From Paragordius varius (Eukaryota; Nematomorpha), in NCBI GenBank assembly GCA_964247055.1, contig OZ176053.1:6262001-6326000 (forward strand): a stretch of DNA of 64,000 bases, read 5' to 3'. The translations under genes and the position numbers were made by a program. Shown here piece after piece: positions 53,974 through 64,000 of this stretch. Every line of letters starts with the position of its first letter. The first letter of the stretch is position 1. Under the pieces are notes generated by a model. That model was not told the origin of the DNA. It saw only the letters and a program-made list of their open reading frames with translations, and ran no database searches.

Positions 53974-56900
53974 ACTTTATAATGCAGATGGAAGGGAAAT
54001 GTAAATAGTTTCAAAAGGAAAAGCAGATGTTCTTTTTTATATTTATATTTTCGTGGTTTTGGTAACAAATATAATGTCCTAAAATCAACATTTATAGGAC
54101 TTTTAAACATAAAATACAAAATTCAGCATGTAGCATTTGAGAATTTTTTTAAAGAGAAGTATGTATTATGCATATTATAAAACATGGTGTTTTGGCTGTT
54201 CAAATTTTAGACTCTAGAAATCACAAAACGGTAAAAAATATAAGTTTTTTCACCTAATTCAAGAGAATATTTGAAAATTACCTAAAAAATAGTTTTTATT
54301 TGTAAAATTAAGCTCTTGGATACAGAACTCCTAAAAAGGTAAAATAGGCGTTAAGGTGATAAAGTTTTAAACCAAAAGAAAGCATATATTTGAACCCTGC
54401 TTTTTTAAGATGTTCAAATTACAAATCGCTCTGGGATATAAAAATATCGCAAAAAATGAAGTATTTAAAACATGCACAATAATTATTTAAATATATTGTT
54501 AAATCCCATCTAAAACCTTTACTTCCATTTTTATTATCGATGGTTAATAAATTGGTCTATAAACATCAAAAAAATAATATTACTTAAGATACATTAAAAT
54601 AAACTTGGGTTGCGTTAAATGTTCACAGTGAACACAAGAGATTTGATGAGATGCTTATTTTCTCTCAGGAAAATTTAAGATATTTATGAATTTTTGAATC
54701 TTGGCCGTTAATTTAATATTATGTTCACTGTGTTGATTTCTCAATCTCTCTGAGCAAAATTAGCTATTTCATTAATAAAGTTTTTCAGGCAAAAGCTAAC
54801 GAATTATCTCAATTAATATCACCAAATTATAACATAAAAATATATTTAAAAAGTACAACAATATTAATAAATTTTAACTTTTAGTTAGGGTGCGAAAAAA
54901 ATTTTTTTGCCTAAATTTTCTAAAATAGCAAGAGTATCAAATGTGGCTACAACAATATTTTATATACGCTATATTATGACATCAAAATAAAATTATTGAG
55001 ATGTTATGCCCTTGCTCAGGTTTTCGTAATCGCTCTTGATCTGGCTTCATTTGGACCCGTTATTGATATAAAGCCATTTTTCAGGCCCATTTAGAGAAAG
55101 TTAAAAAAATAGGATTTATTCAATACCTTTTATTTTTGGAAGGAGATTACATTTTAAAATATATTTATATGCCAAAGGTAATATTTAAATAAACCACTGT
55201 TGTGAAAGTTATTTGTTAAAATTTGATCAAACACTGCCTGTATTAAATAACCTATTTTTAAGTTTTTTGTTCTGAACTTCCGAATTCGAAAATTATTAAA
55301 ACAAAGAGCTGATTGTGCAATAAAGAAAAAGTCTTTTCTGGTAAATAACTTAAAAAATTTTTTTAAGTAATTATATCTTTCTAAACAAATATACATTTGG
55401 TCTATTGCCTTAGCGATATAAAAAATGAAAAGTATAAGAAAATTTCAAGCCTCTTATGCGATAGATATATTGTTCTTAAGTAATAGATAAGATTACAATT
55501 TAATTGTTCAAGCCATAATGATGTGTAATTCACAGACATGGGGCTTTAAAAAAGAATGTCATGTTAACGTTACGGAAAATGCTTAGAATGATGTTTGGGA
55601 TAAAAAAAACAAAACAAATTAATAATAGGTATCAGATAGCGGAAAGTATCACAATAGGCTACGTTGGTCGAGGACGTGGGTGCTAAAACGAGATGAATGC
55701 CCACAATAAAACGGGAGCTAGAAAAATACAAGATAAAAACAATAAAACGCTATATAGAGTTCTACGCGAAACAGGGTGTCACACATGATCGTCACAAGTG
55801 AAAACATGGAATGCAATAATATTAATAAAGAAAAATATGCCGGCGAAAAGTTTGAGATTAGGATGTTTTGATTTTTTTACATTAAAAAATATTTTTTAAG
55901 ACTAAAGACAAAGAAACCATATTCTTAAATTTGGCCCCATACCAAATATTTTTTAAGATCAAGTTTTAAATCGCTCTGGGATATGAAACTATCCCAAAAG
56001 ATGTTAAAGGGGGTTAAAAAAGACAAAGCTAAAATTCAACTTATAATAGGAATATAAATAAATGATCTTATAAAAGTCTTATAACTTGGCCGAAAATTCA
56101 AAAATTTATTTTTGAGGATTTGATTTATCGAAAAAATAGATCCCAAAGTTATATAATAAGCCGAATATGTACGACGCATTCGTAAGAAAATAATTTCTAT
56201 TAATGAATTTGATGGGCCTACAAATTGTCTCAAGGATAAGAAGTTTAACTTGTATTTGTTAAAACCATTTTTTCACACAGTGAGGGGATCAATTGAAGAG
56301 CTAACTCAAAATCGTGGCTCATTTATGGATTAAATAAAATTTTCACTATTTGAACTCATATAATACACATTGGGAAAATTAACTCATAACCATCCATGCT
56401 ATTAAAATATAAATTATGTTACATCCTTTTTACCTTATTATTTTTTATCCAAACAAATGTAGAAATTAAAATTTTAACATCGCTATAAAATAGATTTACA
56501 TTAATTGAAGAATGTATCAGGAGTTTCATGGTGCTTTTAGTTTAATCACGAATCATTTAGGATAATTTTATAAGCCTTTATGGTGCTTGCTCAAAATTAT
56601 ACAGCCTATTAATATATTATAGTAAATAAAACTCTTTACGCGTAAACATAAGCTAAAATTAATATGTATTATATTTATAAGGTTAAACAATTTTACGTTA
56701 TTTTTTGTGCAAGTTCGAAAATCACCACTTTTTTGTACCCTTGAGATAAGGTAATCTCCATTATAAATCAACGCGATACAGGATTGAGCCATAAAGTTTT
56801 ATATATAAATTTGTCTAAAAATTAGAAAAATTTTGTTAAACCCTATTTTTAGCTATTTCTGTATTTCTCAACTCATATTTATGCAACGCAAAATGCAAAA

Positions 56901-57430
56901 TATTTTTTGTTTCGACTAATGGCAGAAAAACTGAATAACTCTACTACTTTACCCTTATTTATTTTTATATTCTGTATACTGCTGTTATAAAATGATACAA
57001 CCTGTATAAATATTGATTGATCACCTATGAATGTAGTTATTTCGGGCACCATATTATATAATTATCCAATAAAATCGGTTCAAATAGTCTGGGAAAAATT
57101 AATTTTTTTTATTACATTTAACTAATATATATTACAATAACTTTATTGTTGGCCAATTGGTAATACAGTGTAGGGCAGGGCTTCTTAAACTTTTTTAATT
57201 CCCGACCCCATTTATGATAGCGAGTTTCTTAACTACCCCAACAATTCGAAAAACTCTTAGACATTTTGTTGATTATATTTATCAGGATTATTTCGGTTTT
57301 AAGAGATTGACAAAATCTACATTTTTTATAAATTTCTATAACATCTTTTGATTCATAGTAAGTTTATATAAGTTATAATGATTGGTGGTCCTTTTTCAAA
57401 GGAAAAATGATATTAAACAAATTCCCAAGA
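53974..57430. other. Gene-free spacer with family-B relics
   Basis: 54190-54480 and 55890-56020 contain AAATCGCTCTGGGATAT, matching the arm of the family-B element at 841-2924. A CAGGGCTTCTTAAACTTTTT segment near 57174 resembles a hAT-type terminal repeat without a visible partner. 55560-55800 has faint LINE-like wording but no reliable frame. Confidence 0.4.
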
Positions 57431-57439
57431 AATGTGTTT

Positions 57440-59010
57440 AACTGAAATCGTTATGGCTTTTTAATTTTTTTTGAAAATTAGCTCCAACACGCCATTTTTG
57501 TATGGCTCAGTTTTAAACCGGTAGACCCCTACCCATAGACCTATGTGGAAAAAGCGCTGGGTTAAATTCTTTGCCTTTGTAGGGCAGATGAATCATCTTT
57601 ATACAATGGGTTATTCGAAAAAATACTTCAAAACTAAATTATGTTATATGATGGCGTATTTTTAGGGCATAAAGGCTCCAAATAAAGACTAATAAAAACG
57701 CCTGATTTTTTTACCTAGTTACGGATAATATTTCAAGCTTTTTATGAGCTCATATGGCTTCATAAATTTTCTGTAAATTAGGCCAAAACAAAGCAGTTTC
57801 TATATAGTGGTAAAGTTTTTGGCGGTAGCTCCTAACCCAGGGCAGGTATAAAAAAGCGCTGGTTAAAATTTTGCCCTCATATGGGGAATGTCTGCAATTA
57901 TTATGGAATCCATATGTTCCTATTAGACTCATAGGTTTTCTGAAATTTGGCTCCTAAGGCATGCTGTATCGAGATGGTGACGCACTTTTACGCGGGTAGC
58001 CCCAGGGGCAAAACAATAAAACACTCGATTAATTTTTTGCCTTAATTCGGGTAATACTTGGAATCATGATTGAATCCATATGCTCTCGTAATGCCCCAAA
58101 ACCAAGCCATTCTATAGTGGCGCATTTTTCAGGGCAAGGGCCTAATTAAGGGGTAATTTAATAAAACCGCTCTATTCAAATTTTTGTCTTTTTACGCAAT
58201 ATTTCAAGCCCTTATTAAACTCATGTGGCCTGATAATTTTTTAAAATTTGCCTCCAAAGTCACGCTGTATCGATATGATGGTGCAGTTGTAGGCGGGTAA
58301 CCCCCTACCCAGAAGCCAATATAAAAGACCATAAAATTTTTGCTTTTATAGGGAAATACCTGGAATCATAATTGAATCCATATGTTCTTAATATTTTTGG
58401 ATGAATGGCTTCAATACTAAATAATAATTCAATGATAGCGCATTTTTAGGGCGAGGGCCTAAACGGCTAATTTAAAAAAACCGCTAGACTTAAATTTTTG
58501 CCTTTTTACGGGTAATATTTTAGGCCTTTATTAAACTTATATGGCTTGATAAGTATTCCGAAAATTAACTCCTAAACAACGCAATTTCCATATGATGGCG
58601 CAGTTTTACCTTACCCAAAGGCTGATATAAAAACAGCGCTTATTTATAATTTTTGCCTTTTTACGGAGAATACCTGGAATCATTATCGATTCCATATGCT
58701 CCCATTAGTTTTTGGAAAAATTACCTTAAAACTAAAAAATCATTCTATAGTGGCGTATTTTTCAGGGCTTGAAGAGCCTAATTAAGGGTTAATTTTAAGA
58801 AATCGTACGGCCTAAATTTTTGCCTTGTTATGGGTAATATTTTAAGCACCTATTGAACTCATGTGGCCTGATAGGTTTTCTGAAATTTAGTCCCAACGCT
58901 GTTTCCATATGACGGGGCAGTTTTTAGAGGGTTTCTCCTTTCCCAGCAGCCAATATAAAAAACGCTCGACTAAAATAGTTGCCTTTTAACAGGGAATACG
59001 AATCCTTTTT
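57440..59010. repeat. Diverged satellite array with alternating A/B monomers
   Basis: The phrase TTTTTGCCTTTTTACGG (with variants) recurs at about 57879, 58036, 58183, 58339, 58494, 58649, 58816 and 58977, a spacing of about 147-167 bp. Monomers alternate: one type continues GAATCATNATTGAATCCATATG, the other AATATTTTAAGCC..TTATTAAACTCATGTGG, so the true unit is a dimer of about 310-320 bp. Copies are strongly diverged and carry no open frame. Confidence 0.75.
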
Positions 59011-59189
59011 AAATTTTTAGGGTCTCATACCTTGGGCGAAAAATAGATTCAAAAAATTATTTTTGTGGACTTAGCTTTTTCAAAAAAGTGGCATTTTACG
59101 GGGAGAGCGGGTAAAAAGAGGGCCTAAATTAAAAAAGTGATTATATATACAGGAGTGGCATATGTTGCATTATCTTTATTACTTATGCA

Positions 59190-59430
59190 CACATCTCATG
59201 TTAGCTAAATTTTTTACCTTTGGGTTTTACCTCTTAATAAGTATAATATCAAGTATTTTCGAATATTTTTTTTATATTTTGGTTCAATGTTATATAAGTG
59301 TAAACTTTTGCCATGGTTTAATTTATTCCACCTTTTTTGAAATATTTAATTTTAAAGCCTGGGGTATCTAATTAACCCAAATCGAAGGACTGAAATGCAT
59401 GTGTTGTATCCAAATATTAGAGGTGCAAGA
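59190..59430 (+). mobile_element. MITE, family A, partial copy 3
   Basis: It matches the right half of the 19033-19621 element, from TTTTTTACCTTTGGGTTTTA through TTGGTTCAATGTTATATAAG to AAATCGAAGGACTGAAATGC. The left half is missing and the right terminal repeat is eroded. Confidence 0.6.
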
Positions 59431-60307
59431 AATTTGCCCCAAAAAATTTAAATGAAAAATGGTAGTTACGAAAATCTAAAAACACAATTTATTTTTATAC
59501 ATCTTATAATAATAGCTATCATTTTTTTAAACAAATCAAAAGTGCTTATATAATAATATATAAACAATTAAAACAAAGAGTAAATTAAAATTAGGTCAAT
59601 ATCAACGCTTGTGATTTTTGCATTATAAAATAAAGAATCCAAATAAAGCAAAGATTGCATGTTTCTTCTTTTATTTTTATAAATGTCGAATAATGGTTTA
59701 CATAATACCATAATGATATACTAACAATGAAGAGAGAGATTATCTAGTTATTTTTAAAACAAAAGTCTCATTTTAAATTTTGGATTTAGAAAAATGGGAT
59801 GGTTATTTTTAATCACAACAAAAAATTGTGGGAGGAGAGAATGAAGTAAGCAGTTTTAGAGTTGGGATTATTTTGAATCTTTTTAAAAGATATAAACTAA
59901 ATAGCATTACAATTTAATTAACTGGTTGCTTATGAAATCAATGTTTTTACTTGTAAATTGATTATTTTATTATAAGAATTAAAAGGGATGTTACAATATA
60001 TTTAAGAGATAATTGCTATCGAAACATATATGCGCATAGGGTTTTTTTTCAAAAAATAAAAAGATTGAAAACTTACAAGGATTATGGTAACATATAAATG
60101 TTATTATGTGTATGTATAAAAACAAACTCAAAAAGGAGGTGACTAAATTAGGTAAAATGGATTTAGACAGAATACGACAAATAAGTAGTATATTGATAAT
60201 CATAATAATAATAATACACCCTAAAACATATAAAAAATTATTTTCAATTTATTTTGGTATTGCGACAAAATCGACGACACTTTAAAATTTATAAACGATA
60301 TCCAATA
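59431..60307. other. Spacer upstream of the chitin-binding gene
   Basis: A+T-rich with no supported gene; it should contain the promoter of the downstream gene, but no element can be assigned. Confidence 0.4.
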
Positions 60308-63300
60308 ATGTTGCTGGTAGACAAATTTTTATATGGTTTGGTTTTGTGCGCAATAGCACCAATAATATATGGAAGAAATGCCCATTTACCTTCGCCAACC
60401 ATTGGAGTAAAAAATGAAAATAAGAATGCTACTATAGTCCATGTTGAAGTCCCCAAGGGTTCCCAAACTCATTTAATGAAATTATGGAGAGATATTGATG
60501 AACATAAATCAAAAGCCGTAACAAACGGTGGTGATGGTGGACATACGGCCTTTCCCACATCCTACAAAACTACATTGATGCAAAGTAGCTCTAGCTTAGG
60601 CTTTTCCAACTTTCCCAACACATCCACTTCCCTAAATCCTATGGATGTAAGGAAAGATTTAAAGAGTGTTATAGATACAATTATATCCCTCCCTCAAAAT
60701 GATTTAGATGCACCGTTAGCTCTTTCATTGCGTGAGCAACAAGTGAGAGATATGGTTAGCCCATTACAGCAACAACGCAGTTTTTCTCCCCAAAAACAAA
60801 GAAATATTGAGGAAAGCATTATAACGCTGCCCAATAACCGACATAGAATTGGTTGGGACATTTTCATGAAATTACATGATCGTGTAAATGGTGGCAACAC
60901 AGCTAGAAACGAAAATAATCTAATAACCGATAGAAGGGAACAAAATAGTGGACGGGAGGATACAAGACAAACCTCTAACAAAGATACTCGATTCAATTCT
61001 GTTGTCAAAAGCATATCATCCTTGTCTGAAAGTCGAAGCAGTAGCACCAGTAGCCGGAATGATAACAGAGGACGTCACCCAAAACCCACTGTAAGACAAG
61101 ATGAAAGCATTGATTTATCGGACCCTAATTGCGATGAAACTCAAAAGAACCAGGCCGCCACATTGGAATTTGGAGGATCCGAATCCGAGCCAGAAGAAAA
61201 CATTCCAATAGTAAAAATTTGTTATTTGTGTTGCACAAAATACTAAAAATTCTTAGAACACTTTTCAAAGCCATTGTATAATTTTATATAAATAAAAAAA
61301 TAACCTTTATATTGGTGAAAAAACTGTCATTTTAATCGATTTATGTTTTCCAGGCTTCTGCGCATTCCAAGACCATTTTAATTTTTTTATTTTAGCTTAT
61401 GTGGTTTTATTATAACAAAACGATCTATCTAACTGTTTATGCAGAAAAGTGTTAATTAAAATCAATTTTACATTTATATATATTATCTCATAGTGTAAGA
61501 AAACATTTCATTGCAATAATGGTCAGTTTAAAAAAATCTGTAAAAATTTTAAGATAAGTTTATTTAACCAAAATGAAAGGATACTAATTAATAATATGAA
61601 AAACTGTATAAAATTAATTATTGTCTAATTTGTATTGGAATTCCACCGTTGATAAATGCCAGTCTTAAGTTTGTCGAATGGTTTTTTGTTGGCTTAGAAC
61701 TTATTTTAAATTAACTTAATATTAAATAATACTTAATAGATGTAAAGTAAACGTTTTTATCGACTAGTTTGAAATATACGCATTTAATTAATATTTGGAT
61801 ACAATTACAAATTTTTTTGTTCATTTAGCATTTTATATTTTTTCTGGATATAGCCATCTTATATTAACTGCCGCGGAAAATCTGATGGATATTTTGGAGA
61901 TGATAGGACTCAATGCACATGTTATTATCGATGTGAAAAATCTGAAGTCATTGACTACAATTGTTGTTTGCAAGGTAAATTAAATTGTATATTTAAACAT
62001 TCGTAATCATTTTCAACCGGGACCTAATATGAAATTAAAATAAAAATCATTTATATATATTTATAAAATATTCTGATCTTATAATTCGGCCGATAGATAC
62101 AGTTAAGTAGGATAGGATTTATTTTTAAATAACCCTAGGTTATTTTCTCAAATTGTTAATTATTTTCAAACTGTTTGGTGCGGAGTAATTTTCATTGACA
62201 CAATATTTATATTAACATTGGTATAATTATATCTGAATCTTAGACAAAATTTATAAAAAAAGAGTCACATAAAAATATAATAATAATAGCAAACTCTTAT
62301 CTAAGGAATAAATATATATGTATAATTATATAAAAACAATTACCAAAATTACTAAATGAAAAAAACGCGCGGCCAAGCTGTCATTTTTTTAAAAAAAACA
62401 GTGTATATAAATTGAGTTGATAAAGCCAGACTACTGTATTAACAAGAAATTCAATACCCATAGGTTTTTATATATTTGTTAGTGTTATTTGAATTTCAGG
62501 TTATGATGGTGATAGTTAGGGCATCCGATTCCTGATATCCTATTACTGCAACATCGCTGTCAACTCTCAGTAGGCTAGTGTTTGGGATCCTTAAAAAATT
62601 TAAGTTGTTGCTTATTAGAAATAAGGAAAAAGATACTAAATATATATGTTTTTTAATTTAAATGTTATTAAACAAAACTGTTGTTGTTGTTATAAGCTAG
62701 TCATATACTGACTCTTGGCTTTCTCAAAGATTAGTGTTCTCCATTTTAGGAAAACACCGAATTTCACATTTTCACCTGAAAATAGTTTATAATGATAATG
62801 AAGATTGTTAGCTTTATAAGAACTTTGTTAAAATTTCTGGCGAAAACTTTTAACTCTTCTATATTTTTATTATGGACGAAATCAATTTTGCGTTTATTGG
62901 CTAAAAATAGTTTGAAACAATGTATAAAAGGTAAAAGTTGCATTTAAACCATTAAAGACGAAAAAAATGGTGCCGGGCATGGTTTTTGCGTTTTTGACCA
63001 GGCGTCTAAAGTTGGCTCTAATCTGCTTAGACATTAAATTATAAATTGGTAGATATTAAATCGATATTTATAGATTTTTTAAGCAACTTATTTCCCTTTT
63101 GTGTTTCTTTGCACAGCCGGGTTCATAGCAACTAAAGAAAATTAGGGTTTTTTTAGCAAAATAATTTAGCCAAGATTTTAGGTGTTTTAATTATATTCAA
63201 AGCCACTGCAAACATGGGGGTCTATGGCATAGAAATTTACATCTTAAAAAAATGAATTTTAAAATAAATCCTGAATTGAAATTACTGTTTATTTGGAATT

Positions 63301-64000
63301 GAACATTTTCTTTGATAAAAAGTCAAATGTTAATTTGCATTCCAAATCTTGATGATTTATTAAGCATTTAATGCTTTTCTTGACGGTTTTTCATTAATGT
63401 AAAGGAGTTATTGATTTTTTATCTATTAGGGTTAATATTCAATGAACAAGCCACGGGTGTTATACCAGAACGATCGCCCGAAAACCCGGTTTGTGATTAC
63501 TATCAAGAAGCTAGAAGAGATTGTCCTCGCATAAGTGGTTATGCGGATATGTCATGCGTTCGTGAAGTAGAAGACAAATTTTTTGCTGTGCAAGACGATG
63601 GATGTAAAAGCTTTTATGGGTGCTTTAAGGGGGCCACGCTCATTAGAAATAGGTTTAATTTTGGTTGTTATGATTTACAATACATAAAAATATGGCATAA
63701 TATTTTTGGAGGGTTATCCAATTTTACCTTAAATGATTAGTTTGCACGATTCTTTTTACTGGATTCTCTTTATTTAGATGGAAAATCATCTTTTATATTA
63801 TTACTTTATTACTTTAGATATAACATTTGGAAATTGCTTACAAATTTCTAAAAATTAATTATTTGTTGATTGACAAAGGTTATTTCATATATTTAAATCA
63901 ATTAATAAACGATATTTATTTTTTATAGCTGCCCTGGTGATTTATTATTTGATGAACGCCTTCAATCCTGTAATTACCCGGATATGGTGAATTGTCGTAA
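60308..64000 (+). CDS. Secreted chitin-binding type-2 (peritrophin-A) domain protein, partial
   Basis: Chitin-binding type-2 proteins coat or organise chitinous matrices outside the cell. Exons: 60308-61210, 61854-61974, 63430-63652, 63929 to beyond the window. The ATG opens a signal peptide (MLLVDKFLYGLVLCAIAPII). Residues about 25-300 are Ser/Asn/Gln/Arg-rich with no cysteines and look disordered. Domain 1 starts INCRGKSDGYFGDDRTQCTC and runs YYRC...YNC then LQGLIFNE across the exon 2/3 junction. Domain 2 has the cysteine order C-x15-C-x5-C-x10-C-x12-C-x7-C: DGCKSFYGC, then CPGDLLFDERLQSC and NYPDMVNC. All junction phases agree (0, 1, 2). The donor at 63652 is chosen because it gives the usual spacing before CPGD; read-through would run to a stop near 63740. 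The gene is cut by the window end. Confidence 0.8.

Noticed and set aside
55560-55800. Possible LINE reverse-transcriptase C-terminal relic
   Set aside because: Faint wording such as RKMLRMMFG appears in one frame, but it is too short and interrupted to support a call.
60694-61047. Minus-strand frame of 117 codons
   Set aside because: It is antisense to the chitin-binding gene's first exon, with no independent support.
63653-63740. Read-through end of the chitin-binding exon at 63740
   Set aside because: It would put a stop inside the second chitin-binding domain. The donor at 63652 joins in phase to CPGDLLFDE and restores the six-cysteine pattern.

Overview
The window is nuclear DNA from an animal, very A+T-rich by eye (about three quarters), with spliced genes, abundant DNA transposons and long stretches without genes. 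No bacterial signal is present. Seven genes can be named from conserved residues: SHPRH, ZC4H2, TMA7, cyclin C, SMC1, prefoldin subunit 4 and ribosomal protein S8. An eighth, at the right edge, is a secreted protein with chitin-binding type-2 domains. ZC4H2, SHPRH with PHD and RING, and the chitin-binding domains point to a bilaterian. The species cannot be fixed from the sequence alone.

The most striking feature is splicing. Eleven introns of only 23-28 nt are forced by conserved protein sequence in six genes (SHPRH 23 and 24; ZC4H2 24 and 28; TMA7 24; SMC1 23, 27 and a GC-AG intron of 24; PFDN4 24; RPS8 25 and 27). They sit beside ordinary introns of about 70 nt to 1.8 kb in the same genes. 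Introns this short are known to me in animals mainly from dicyemid mesozoans. That makes a dicyemid-like or otherwise intron-shrunken lineage worth testing, although the chitin-binding gene and long intergenic DNA leave this open.

Layout. 1-10.3 kb: gene-free repeat-rich DNA with nested terminal-inverted-repeat elements (841-2924, 1107-1675) and a hAT-type MITE (5018-5288). 10.3-23.2 kb: SHPRH on the minus strand, head-to-head with ZC4H2 on the plus strand. 24.1-28.0 kb: a three-unit foldback array whose arms are 21-bp minisatellites. 29.2-30.4 kb: TMA7 (minus) head-to-head with cyclin C (plus). 30.6-44.8 kb: 25-exon SMC1 (minus) head-to-head with PFDN4 (plus). 45.4-53.1 kb: unrecognised plus-strand exons and a decayed hAT transposon with an intact 8-bp target duplication. 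53.1-54.0 kb: RPS8 (minus). 54-60 kb: repeat relics and a dimeric satellite (about 57.4-59.0 kb). 60.3 kb to the end: the chitin-binding gene, which runs out of the window.

The named genes are housekeeping functions that do not form a pathway: DNA-damage ubiquitin ligase (SHPRH), ubiquitin-ligase cofactor (ZC4H2), translation (TMA7, RPS8), transcription (cyclin C of the Mediator kinase module), chromosome cohesion (SMC1) and protein folding (PFDN4). Their shared architecture is notable: three divergent pairs have start codons only 40-75 bp apart, so each pair probably shares one compact promoter.
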